A stretch of 64,000 nt of DNA from an uncultured Flavobacteriales bacterium. Its GTDB lineage: Bacteria > Bacteroidota > Bacteroidia > Flavobacteriales_D > Crocinitomicaceae. Location: contig CALSTG010000001.1 of NCBI GenBank assembly GCA_943789205.1, positions 1,974,435 to 2,038,434 of the forward strand. Direction: 5' to 3'. Below are positions 46,521 to 54,378 of this stretch, in pieces (positions within the stretch are counted from its first letter, which is position 1; each line of letters starts with the position of its first letter). A model generated the notes under the pieces. That model had not been told where the DNA came from and did no database searches. It saw only the letters and a program-made list of their open reading frames with translations. The translations under genes and the position numbers were made by a program.

Positions 46521-47600
46521 ATGAAAATTATAATCTCAATTCTCTTAATTATAGTTGGCTTAACATCAGGCAAAGCTCAATCTGAGTGGGGGGTAGGCTA
46601 TCAATTGAAATCTGGATTTTTGTTAGCACACAGGGGGAATATGGCCAATCTTCCTCAACAAACCGCTTGGGCTAGTGAATTTTCCTTCTTTAGACATTTA
46701 CATCAAGCAAATTCATGGGTGGATTTTTATAACGATCCTAAAGTTGGTGTGTCTTTTTTTATCGGTTCCGTGGGTAATAACGAAGTGCTCGGTCGTTACA
46801 TAGCGACTTATGGTTTTGCTGAACTTCCAATAGCCCGTTTGAATAAGTTTGAACTTTCATGGAAGCTCGGAAGTGGACTTGGTGTTACGAATAGGAAGTA
46901 TGATTCTATTTTTAATCCAGAAAATATTGCCATTGGATCAAATTTGAATATGATGATAGTTATGGCCTTAAGGGCGCAATACGAATTTCAAAAAAGTAGC
47001 ATTAGTTTATCGGCAGACATGACCCACTTTAGTAACTCTGCATTCAAGGTTCCAAACTTAGGGTTGAATGTACCGTATTTTTCCTTGGGGTACAGTAAAA
47101 AAATAGGTAAGGTTAGACGTCCTATATCAAAGGGGTATCATTTTGATTTTAAGAAATTGTATTGGAGTGTTCAAGGCGTATTTTCACTAAAAGAAACGAT
47201 GCCATTTGGTTTGCGTAAATATCTCATTTATGGTGGTTCGATTTCTACCAAGTCAGTTTTGACTCCGAAAGTAGGTTTTGAGTTTGGTTTAGACATATTT
47301 TCTAATCAATCACATATCGAAGTTGAACCTTTAGTTGAGAAATCTCAAATCAATCTTATTCAACTCGGTGTTTATGGAGCCTATTTTGTGCCAATGAATC
47401 ACATTCATTTTATTTTTGGAATGGGTGCATATATTCGCGATTGGTATAAGCCTAATGGTCTATTGTATCATCGTGTTGGAGTACGTTATCAATTTCGTAA
47501 TGGTTTGTTTGGTCATGTCGCCATAAAAAGCCATTGGGCGAAAGCTGACTATTTGGAGCTGGGTCTAGGCTATTTGATTTCGCGAAGAAAAGCACATTAA
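46521..47600 (+). CDS. PagL-like lipid A 3-O-deacylase / acyloxyacyl hydrolase
   Basis: The 359-residue outer-membrane protein has a signal peptide (about 1-19, ends GKAQ). Residues about 25-200 resemble the PagL barrel, with the active-site strand DMTHFSNSAFKVPNLGLN holding His169 and Ser171 of the PagL catalytic set. PagL removes a 3-O acyl chain from lipid A. The protein is about twice the size of enterobacterial PagL; the C-terminal half (about 205-359) is a further run of amphipathic beta strands. Lipid A remodelling is likely, but the second half is unexplained. Confidence 0.78.
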   Translation: MKIIISILLIIVGLTSGKAQSEWGVGYQLKSGFLLAHRGNMANLPQQTAWASEFSFFRHLHQANSWVDFYNDPKVGVSFFIGSVGNNEVLGRYIATYGFAELPIARLNKFELSWKLGSGLGVTNRKYDSIFNPENIAIGSNLNMMIVMALRAQYEFQKSSISLSADMTHFSNSAFKVPNLGLNVPYFSLGYSKKIGKVRRPISKGYHFDFKKLYWSVQGVFSLKETMPFGLRKYLIYGGSISTKSVLTPKVGFEFGLDIFSNQSHIEVEPLVEKSQINLIQLGVYGAYFVPMNHIHFIFGMGAYIRDWYKPNGLLYHRVGVRYQFRNGLFGHVAIKSHWAKADYLELGLGYLISRRKAH

Positions 47601-47611
47601 TTTTACTAGCG

Positions 47612-47642
47612 TTGCTTAAATAGATAAAAACTAATAATTTTG
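47612..47642 (+). promoter_or_regulatory. Promoter of small membrane protein gene
   Basis: TTG (47612-47614) and TAATTTTG (47635-47642) are 20 bases apart. The box ends 4 bases before the ATG at 47647, so the mRNA should be leaderless or nearly so. Confidence 0.6.
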
Positions 47643-47646
47643 TACT

Positions 47647-47841
47647 ATGATGAATATTCTAATCCCCATACTCCTTTTGGTCCTTGCATTTGCAGGAATT
47701 GCAATTAAGATACTACTTAAGAAAAATGGGGAATTCGCGGGTACTTGTGCTAGCAATAATCCCATGTTTCAGAATGATGAAGGTTCTTGTAGTTTTTGTG
47801 GTGCAAAACCAAATGAGCAATGTAAATCTGAAGAAAAATGA
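47647..47841 (+). CDS. Small membrane-anchored Cys-rich protein, 64 aa
   Basis: The product has one N-terminal membrane helix (about 2-25, ILIPILLLVLAFAGIAIKILL) and a short soluble tail with four Cys (TCASNN, GSCSFCG, EQCKS). The CxxC-type spacing suggests metal or Fe-S binding, or redox function. Similar short proteins, named only membrane or secreted protein, occur widely in Bacteroidota. It has its own promoter and overlaps the exonuclease gene by 4 bases (ATGA). Confidence 0.7.
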   Translation: MMNILIPILLLVLAFAGIAIKILLKKNGEFAGTCASNNPMFQNDEGSCSFCGAKPNEQCKSEEK

Positions 47842-48599
47842 ACCTACTTTCTTTCAATGTTAATGGTATTAGAGCAATTGTAGGTAAATCATTTATTTCT
47901 GATATGCAAGAAATTGATTTTGATGTAATTTGTCTTCAGGAAACGAAAGCAACTGTAGCGCAGGTGAATATAGCATTAGAACCATTGCAGGGTTATCATA
48001 TTTATGCTAACGAGGCTGAGAAAAAAGGATACTCAGGAACAGCAATACTCTCTAAAAAGTCTCCAGTATCTGTTTCATATGGCATTGGAATTGACGAACA
48101 TGATCATGAAGGCAGGGTGGTTTGTTTAGAGTTTACTGATTTTTATTTAGTTAATGTATACGTGCCAAATTCAGGAAATACTTTGTTGCGGCTACCATAT
48201 AGGCAGCGCTGGGATGCTGATTTTTGCAGTTATCTAAAAGGTCTTGAATCTAAAAAGCCAGTGGTTGTTTGTGGTGACTTTAATGTGGCGCATAAGTCTA
48301 TCGATTTAGCTAGACCTAAACCCAATTATAATAAGTCGGCGGGTCACATGCAAGAAGAAATTGATGGTATGGACAATTATATGTCTGCTGGTCTAGTCGA
48401 CTCATACCGAAGTTTGTATCCCAATGCAGCTGAGAAATATTCTTGGTGGAGTTATAGAGCGGGAGCACGAAAACGTAATATTGGATGGCGTATTGATTAC
48501 TTTTTACTATCTAAGTCCTTGGAAGCAAAATTAACATCTGCTGAAATTCATAACGACATTATGGGGTCAGACCATTGCCCTGTTTCTATTTCTTTTTAA
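47838..48599 (+). CDS. xth: Exodeoxyribonuclease III
   Basis: This AP endonuclease and 3'-5' exonuclease of base-excision repair is 253 residues long. Motifs present are SFNVNGIRAI, CLQETKA (metal-binding Glu), VVCGDFNVAHKSIDLARPKPN (catalytic Asp/Asn) and GSDHCPVSI (Asp-His pair). It is coupled to the small membrane protein gene by a 4-base overlap. Its 3' end overlaps the 3' end of the convergent tyrosine kinase gene by 14 bases. Confidence 0.94.
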   Translation: MNLLSFNVNGIRAIVGKSFISDMQEIDFDVICLQETKATVAQVNIALEPLQGYHIYANEAEKKGYSGTAILSKKSPVSVSYGIGIDEHDHEGRVVCLEFTDFYLVNVYVPNSGNTLLRLPYRQRWDADFCSYLKGLESKKPVVVCGDFNVAHKSIDLARPKPNYNKSAGHMQEEIDGMDNYMSAGLVDSYRSLYPNAAEKYSWWSYRAGARKRNIGWRIDYFLLSKSLEAKLTSAEIHNDIMGSDHCPVSISF

Positions 48600-51000
48600 A
48601 CCAATTTAGCGGGTTGAATCGATTCTTTTTATTACTCTCATCCCCGTAATAGTCTCCGGTATAACCATAACCATAACCATAACCATAACCATAACCATAA
48701 CCATAGCCTTTGTTTCCAAACGTTCCATTGAGCAAAATGGCCATATTAGGTAGACGTTCTTCTGTTTTCAAATCTGCTGCTATATTTAACATTTTTCTTG
48801 GAAGCTGATGTGCACGAACAACATAAACAACGGTGTCAGCATATTTAGAGATGAGCAATGTATCGCTTACAATCCCTACTGGGGCAGTATCCACGATAAT
48901 ATAATCATATTTAGATTTTAAATCATTAAATAGATGAGTGACTTTATCTGACATTAATAATTCGGAAGGATTTGGTGGAATATCACCAGATGGTAATACA
49001 TCAATATTACTATTTAGCTCAGTCGTGTAAATATAGTCGGTATATGGTTTACTTGAGTCTACAATGTAATTCGTAACTCCTTTTGACCTTTCATTGCCCA
49101 TATAATCCTCTAATTTGGGTGCCCTAAGGTCCATCCCTAAAATAAGTACTTTTTTACCTGATAAGGCGAGTGAAAGAGAAAAGTTAACCGCTGTAAAGGA
49201 CTTACCTTCTTTTGCCACCGTAGAAGTTATAAAGATCGTTTTGGCATCACCTTCCTCCTTAGGCATCATGAAGTCAATATTTGTCCTTAATGTTCTGAAT
49301 GCCTCAGATATTGCAGTTTTACTGCCTTTCGATATGACGATGTTTGAATTTTTTTCTCCTAACGGAATGTTACCAATGTATGGCAATCCAAATTTATCAA
49401 TATCAGTTTTAGAATATACCTTGTCATAGAGGAGTCCTTTGATGTATACATAGAGGAATCCAAGGACCAAAGCTAGAATAACAGAAAATGAATAGACAAC
49501 ATTATATTTTGGAGATACAATTGAACCATTACTGTAGCCAGGATCCACAATCTTAGCATTACCTAACCCTACAGCCAATGCGATTCTCGCTTCTTCTCTT
49601 TTCTGTAGTAGGTATAGGTAAAGAGATTCTTTAATTTGCTGCTGTCGAACAATACCTCGAAGTTCTTTTTCAAATTTTGGCATTTTATTTAATGTAGCCT
49701 CTATTTTTTGCTCTTCTTTTTCTATTTCTTGAACTGTTTTCGTTTTTACTTCAATAAGATTATTGATGCTACTCTTAATATTTGCTTTTAGCTCTGTAAT
49801 ACGTTCTGAAAGGTTAATTATGATTGGGTTCTTTTCTTTCGTCGTTTTAAGCGCGTCTATACGGTCCATTACCAGTTTATTGTGCTCATATATAGTGCTT
49901 TCTATTCTATTATCAGCTAATCCTAGATTTACGGGGATCAATACATTATTACTATTGTTATTTTCTAGATGTTCAAGCATCATATTACTTAATTGAAGCT
50001 GTGTATTTGCTTCAATCAGTTTTTGACGTATATCTTTTGAATAGTTAAGACCAATTTCGGATTCAAAAGAGACATCAATAAGATCATTTTCATTTTTAAA
50101 TTCCTTTGCTGAATCTTCAACATCACCCAGTTCTTTTGAGATGACTTTAACTCTTCCGCTTATAAATTCAGAAGTGTTTTTTGAAATCATATTTTTATCA
50201 CTTATGGCATCTTCATTATATTTTGTAATGATTTCGTTCACCACATCGACAGCTTTAGATTTAGATTGATGCCTTATCGTTAGCTGCAGGATAGCAGAAT
50301 TTTTGGCATTTTGAGATATGCTGAGCTTTGAAAGATATTTATTGACGCAAGCCTCAAGAGGAAGCATATGATATTCATATTCCCGTCCGACTTGCTGTTT
50401 TGTAAAGAATTGTGACGGAACAACTCGAATTTGAATCTTTTTATTTTTGACCGGATACCATTTATTGAACTCATAGGTATATCCACCCAATTTGGTTTTA
50501 ATTCGAACCTTTTTCTCATTTTCAATTTTTAGTTTGAGCTGATATCTTGTATTGATGAACTTAATGGTATCTTCATATTGGAACTCAATTCTAATAGGGG
50601 CATCCTTATATTGCTCAAATCTATTGAATCCAGTAACTGTTCCAAGCGAATAATATTCATGTCTGATACCGAGATTCATAATAACCTTCCTCATTATGTT
50701 TCTTGAGTTCAGAATGGACTTTTCATTTTCAATGGATCGGCTTTCACCAAAAACACTTAAATCCTCAAAAACAGAGGTTTCAGACATTCCAGTTCCGATT
50801 TTCTGACTGTTTTTAATTAAAATTGTTGCGTTTGCCTCATACAGTGGATTGGCATACCTTAAATAAATATGGGCACTTCCGATGCATACAATTAGCAGAA
50901 AAAGAAAAACCTTCCATTTGGAGAGATAAGATATAAGAAGCTCTCTATAATTGGTTTCTTGCGTTTGTAATGACTCTATGATTTTATTATTTTGAATCAC
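48586..51000 (-). CDS. Wzc-type polysaccharide copolymerase / tyrosine autokinase
   Basis: The 804-residue inner-membrane protein sets chain length and drives export of capsule-like polysaccharide. It has a Wzz domain after TM1 (about 29-47), a long coiled-coil periplasmic part, TM2 (about 500-520) and a cytoplasmic BY-kinase domain with Walker A TSTVAKEGKSFTA (about 590), Walker A' ILGMDLRAP and Walker B YIIVDTAPVG. The C-terminal tyrosine cluster is a regular (GY) repeat (about 763-782) and is the expected autophosphorylation tail. The gene is coupled to the Wza-type gene by a 4-base overlap. Confidence 0.93.
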   Translation of the reverse strand: MIQNNKIIESLQTQETNYRELLISYLSKWKVFLFLLIVCIGSAHIYLRYANPLYEANATILIKNSQKIGTGMSETSVFEDLSVFGESRSIENEKSILNSRNIMRKVIMNLGIRHEYYSLGTVTGFNRFEQYKDAPIRIEFQYEDTIKFINTRYQLKLKIENEKKVRIKTKLGGYTYEFNKWYPVKNKKIQIRVVPSQFFTKQQVGREYEYHMLPLEACVNKYLSKLSISQNAKNSAILQLTIRHQSKSKAVDVVNEIITKYNEDAISDKNMISKNTSEFISGRVKVISKELGDVEDSAKEFKNENDLIDVSFESEIGLNYSKDIRQKLIEANTQLQLSNMMLEHLENNNSNNVLIPVNLGLADNRIESTIYEHNKLVMDRIDALKTTKEKNPIIINLSERITELKANIKSSINNLIEVKTKTVQEIEKEEQKIEATLNKMPKFEKELRGIVRQQQIKESLYLYLLQKREEARIALAVGLGNAKIVDPGYSNGSIVSPKYNVVYSFSVILALVLGFLYVYIKGLLYDKVYSKTDIDKFGLPYIGNIPLGEKNSNIVISKGSKTAISEAFRTLRTNIDFMMPKEEGDAKTIFITSTVAKEGKSFTAVNFSLSLALSGKKVLILGMDLRAPKLEDYMGNERSKGVTNYIVDSSKPYTDYIYTTELNSNIDVLPSGDIPPNPSELLMSDKVTHLFNDLKSKYDYIIVDTAPVGIVSDTLLISKYADTVVYVVRAHQLPRKMLNIAADLKTEERLPNMAILLNGTFGNKGYGYGYGYGYGYGYGYTGDYYGDESNKKNRFNPLNWFKKK
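48662..48706 (-). repeat. 6-bp microsatellite encoding the Tyr-Gly tail
   Basis: About seven tandem copies of taacca (coding strand tggtta) encode alternating Gly-Tyr. The unit is in frame, so copy-number change alters the number of tyrosines without breaking the gene. Confidence 0.85.
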
Positions 51001-51770
51001 TGTGAAAATATAGTTATGGTGCTTAGTATTATAGACAAAGTCGATAAAATTGGAAGATATATTTGGCTAAAATTTGAGTTACTTATTTTTGCTCTGTTTT
51101 GAGGGATGTAAATTATGTCGTTCTGTTTGAGAAAGAAAAACTCTGAGTTAAATATGTTTTTCTTTGTAAGATCAATATTATATTCTTTTCGAGTCCCATT
51201 AGTCTCTCTTATTAGCTTTATATCTTGTCGCATACCTGTTATGTTTAAGTCTCCTGCGATACCAATAGCTTCAATAATAGAGATTTTTTCATTGGGAATA
51301 TTAAATGTACCTGGGTTTCTGACATCTCCTAAAATGGTTACTTTAAAATTTAAAATTTGTATTTGAATAATTGGTTCATTGATATATTCACTGAGCCTAC
51401 TTTCTATTTCAGTAACAATGGCATCTCTCGTTAATCCACTAACCAATAATGTTCCTATATATGGCAGCTCAATTTCTCCTTTTTGATTTACTAGGAACCC
51501 CCCTTTTGCAGGGACACCAGACATATAGGTTATAGAACTTTTGCTATTGTCAATTTTGGGAGTAAAAAGGGCTGATGCTTCTGAATTTTGGGATATAAGT
51601 TTGATATCAAGAAGGTCATTCTTTTCGATAATAGGAACAAAAGAAGTATGATGCTTTTGGTTTATATTAGAGAATTCTCCTTGAAAATAAATGACATTTT
51701 CACTATTTCTACATGAAATTAATGAGGCGATTAATACAAGGACAGCGATATGTTTTTTTTTAAAAATCAT
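50997..51770 (-). CDS. Wza-type polysaccharide export protein (lipoprotein)
   Basis: The 257-residue outer-membrane export component starts at ATG 51770, which gives a lipoprotein signal MIFKKKHIAVLVLIASLISC. A longer frame to 51935 only overlaps the sugar transferase and is rejected. The Poly_export domain (about 45-135: NDLLDIKLISQNSEAS, GEIELPYIGTLLVSGLT) and an SLBB-like domain (VTILGDVRNPGTFNIPNEKISIIEAI) are visible. A hydrophobic C-terminal segment may cross the outer membrane. It overlaps the genes on both sides by 4 bases. Confidence 0.9.
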   Translation of the reverse strand: MIFKKKHIAVLVLIASLISCRNSENVIYFQGEFSNINQKHHTSFVPIIEKNDLLDIKLISQNSEASALFTPKIDNSKSSITYMSGVPAKGGFLVNQKGEIELPYIGTLLVSGLTRDAIVTEIESRLSEYINEPIIQIQILNFKVTILGDVRNPGTFNIPNEKISIIEAIGIAGDLNITGMRQDIKLIRETNGTRKEYNIDLTKKNIFNSEFFFLKQNDIIYIPQNRAKISNSNFSQIYLPILSTLSIILSTITIFSQ

Positions 51771-52810
51771 GCAGATCTTTTCCGTTGAAATATTATTTTG
51801 TAAATAGCAATGAAGAAATATTTTAAATCCGTGAAGTTTGGATTTTTTTCTTTTTCTTGTAAATAAAGTTCTTCTGCTTTTAGCACTGCTTCTTTGGTGG
51901 TGCCTAAATCCAAGGCAACATATGGAGGGATGCAACCGGGCTTGTATTTGATACGTTTTTCTTTTAAATCTTTTGGGAGCTGGTTGAAATAAGATTCACT
52001 TACTGGTCTTACGCCGACAAGCTTCATTTCCATTTTAATAAGATTTAAAAGCTGTGGAAGTTCGTCTATCCAATATTTCCTAAGAAGCTTTCCCCATCTT
52101 GAGGTTCTAAAGTCATCTTTGATTTTTCCATCAGCTCCAAATCCATGATTTAGAATCATATATTCATGTGCAAATTCAGAATAGGGGTGCATGGTTCGAA
52201 GCTTATAAACGCCTATTTTTTTTCCGTTTTTTGCAATTCGATTCATTTTAAAAACTGGACCAAAACTTGGTTTGATAGTTTTTGGTATTCCTACTTTTTT
52301 AATTATAAAAACGTGACGATCATTGAGTTCAATAAAAGTTTGTATCTCAAATCCATTGTAGATTAATCTTCCAATAGTCTCGGCCTTCGAGATGAAATGA
52401 TATTTTCTTCGTAATCCAATTTTTCTATAAAATTTAAGTCTTGGAATAACTCTTTTGGTCAAAAATGTATAAATTCTGTAGCTCATTCCCAAAATGGGGA
52501 TTTTCAAAATAGTTTTTGATTTCCTCCAGTCATTGAGTGTTTGAACAAAACCAATAAAGAGCTTTTCATTATTTAGATCCTTGTTCATATGAGACAAGTA
52601 TGTATCTAAATCTTTAACCTCATTTAAAAGTTGGGTGTCAATGAAGTACTTATGAGCTTTATTGAGCTGAAAGGCTTTTAGAAGCTCTTCACTTAGAAAA
52701 GTGTCATTATATAAGGGCTCTTTTGATTTAGCTGCATTTTGGACCAGTAAATCAACCATTGCATCTAGGGCAACATCCTGAGACTTCTCTGTATTTATAT
52801 TATCCTTCAT
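51767..52810 (-). CDS. Initiating sugar-phosphate transferase (WcaJ/WbaP-type catalytic domain)
   Basis: The 347-residue protein has the bacterial sugar transferase domain at about 190-300: IGVYKLRTM, DDFRTSRWGKLLRKYWIDELPQLLNLI and LVGVRPVSESYF, which transfers a sugar phosphate to undecaprenyl phosphate and starts the repeat unit. Unlike WcaJ it lacks a multi-pass N-terminal region; the first ~110 residues are soluble and helical, with one hydrophobic patch (ILKIPILGMSYRIYTFL). It is first in the unit with the Wza- and Wzc-type genes. Confidence 0.85.
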   Translation of the reverse strand: MKDNINTEKSQDVALDAMVDLLVQNAAKSKEPLYNDTFLSEELLKAFQLNKAHKYFIDTQLLNEVKDLDTYLSHMNKDLNNEKLFIGFVQTLNDWRKSKTILKIPILGMSYRIYTFLTKRVIPRLKFYRKIGLRRKYHFISKAETIGRLIYNGFEIQTFIELNDRHVFIIKKVGIPKTIKPSFGPVFKMNRIAKNGKKIGVYKLRTMHPYSEFAHEYMILNHGFGADGKIKDDFRTSRWGKLLRKYWIDELPQLLNLIKMEMKLVGVRPVSESYFNQLPKDLKEKRIKYKPGCIPPYVALDLGTTKEAVLKAEELYLQEKEKNPNFTDLKYFFIAIYKIIFQRKRSA

Positions 52811-52817
52811 ACTTCAG

Positions 52818-52825
52818 CAAAAATA
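52818..52825 (-). promoter_or_regulatory. Candidate -7 promoter box of the sugar transferase unit
   Basis: Minus-strand TATTTTTG, fitting TAnnTTTG, ends 7 bases before the ATG at 52810. It implies a very short leader for the export unit. No TTG at ideal spacing. Confidence 0.4.
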
Positions 52826-52936
52826 AAAGCCGCTAATTCAGACGAAAATAAGCCAATTATTCGAAATGCTGAAATATTACGGTGTACATCTTTTAGAATT
52901 TTAGCAAGTTTGAAAGCATAGTATTACCTTCGTATT

Positions 52937-53623
52937 GTGATAAAGCATCTACTTAAAAAAGTCCCATTTGTTTACATTTGGTATAAAAAGCTTCAATACA
53001 AGAAGTTAACTAGGGAGAACAATCTTTCTCAGAATGGATTATTACAGTCCGCACCCACGACTCAGTTAAATAGACATCCAGATATTTTTGAAGCTTTAGG
53101 AGCAAGATTTAAGGATCAACCGATAAGGCTTCTTTCCTTTGGTTGTTCTACAGGGGAGGAATGCCAATCTTTAAGTACTCATTTGCCGTATGCAACGATA
53201 ATTGGAGTTGATGTAAATAAAAAGAGTATTGAAAAGGCTAAAAGTAAGTTTGCCTCAGAAAAATTATCTTTTTATCACATAGAGGCTAAAAGCCTTCATA
53301 CACTTGGTAAATTTGATGTGATTACTGCAATATCTGTACTTTGTAGGTATCCAGAATCCAAGCTAATTCAAAATATAGATTCTGTTTTTCCGTTTTCTAT
53401 ATTTGAAATGTCCGTAGGGTATTTAGATCAGGTGCTCAATCCTAAAGGATATTTATTCATTCGATCATCCAATTTTAGGTTTATGGAAACCGAGTATCAT
53501 AAAAAATATGAGGTAATCTCTTTTGAGGGGCAACGGCAGCCAGAAATGTTCCCGAAATTCAACAAGAATAACTTTCGTTTGAAGAATTTTGAAGAACGAG
53601 AAGAGTTATTTCAAAAGCATTAG
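52937..53623 (+). CDS. CheR-like SAM-dependent methyltransferase
   Basis: The 228-residue class I methyltransferase has a SAM-binding motif LLSFGCSTGEECQSL (about 60-74), acidic motif II TIIGVDVNKKSIEKA and a CheR-like VITAISVLCRYPE. It starts with GTG and has a basic N-terminus. It is the only plus-strand gene inside the polysaccharide cluster, divergent from the sugar transferase and tail-to-tail with the deacetylase (4-base overlap). A role in methylating a glycan or a cluster protein is inferred from position only. Confidence 0.75.
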   Translation: MIKHLLKKVPFVYIWYKKLQYKKLTRENNLSQNGLLQSAPTTQLNRHPDIFEALGARFKDQPIRLLSFGCSTGEECQSLSTHLPYATIIGVDVNKKSIEKAKSKFASEKLSFYHIEAKSLHTLGKFDVITAISVLCRYPESKLIQNIDSVFPFSIFEMSVGYLDQVLNPKGYLFIRSSNFRFMETEYHKKYEVISFEGQRQPEMFPKFNKNNFRLKNFEEREELFQKH

Positions 53624-54378
53624 CTTTTGTTAACAATGTGTTTTTTAATAACATTTTTAAGGTTCTGCAAAATCAATTCTTGTGTCCACATGGCAAAACC
53701 CGAATTCCATCTCTGAGGGTGAAACGTTAACATTAATTGTTTTGGGAGGCTCTTTTTCTGTAGGTTATGAATAAGTTCTTGTGTAGATTTCACGTTTAGT
53801 GATATATTTGAGACGACTTTATCTCTAACTGAAAATCTAGCACCGTCCCATGTTCTTCCAGTATCTGTGAGGTATCCAATTTTATTAAAGTTTAAGTCAA
53901 AATAAGGTTCTCCAATAATTTGATAATCAGTGTATTTATTACTAAACCATATTGATTTATTATCATATTTTGATCTAGGGCTTCCATGCATACAAATCGT
54001 TTCTATGGGGCAAATATCCCTAAGTATTTTAAGGTTTTTTTCAAACAGCTTTATTGCAGCATGAACATCTCCATTGCAAAGATCCATTTCTTCATAGTGG
54101 TAGCCAATTTCATGATTCATTTTTGAAATAGTTCTTATGATTTGTTCATCATAACTTTCAGGGACACATCTAAAATAATAAGTACCCTTTATATTTAACT
54201 CGTTCTGTATACGGGCAAATAACTCTGAGTTTTCTGGTCGTTTATCCACATCATGGCGTAGTATCACACTTTTAGCCATGGGAGCTTGCATAAATTCAGC
54301 AAATGTTTGAAAGTTGTAACCTTCATTCTGTAGCGTTAGGATCAGCTTTTTGTAGATATCAATTGTAAAATCCATCAT
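53620..54378 (-). CDS. NodB-like polysaccharide deacetylase fold protein
   Basis: The 252-residue protein has RHDVDKRPEN (about 39-48), the metal-binding Asp-Asp start of NodB domains, then TYYFRC, HEIGYHYEEMD (His pair) and a C-terminal LMLTFHPQRW, all in the order seen in carbohydrate esterase 4-like deacetylases. No signal peptide is visible, which suggests action in the cytoplasm on lipid-linked or nucleotide-linked sugars. It is last in the long minus-strand unit and coupled to the DUF354 gene by a 4-base overlap. Confidence 0.78.
   Translation of the reverse strand: MMDFTIDIYKKLILTLQNEGYNFQTFAEFMQAPMAKSVILRHDVDKRPENSELFARIQNELNIKGTYYFRCVPESYDEQIIRTISKMNHEIGYHYEEMDLCNGDVHAAIKLFEKNLKILRDICPIETICMHGSPRSKYDNKSIWFSNKYTDYQIIGEPYFDLNFNKIGYLTDTGRTWDGARFSVRDKVVSNISLNVKSTQELIHNLQKKSLPKQLMLTFHPQRWNSGFAMWTQELILQNLKNVIKKHIVNKS

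Noticed and set aside
51771-51935. N-terminal extension of the Wza-type gene
   Set aside because: It lies entirely inside the sugar transferase gene and would destroy the lipoprotein signal that starts at 51770.
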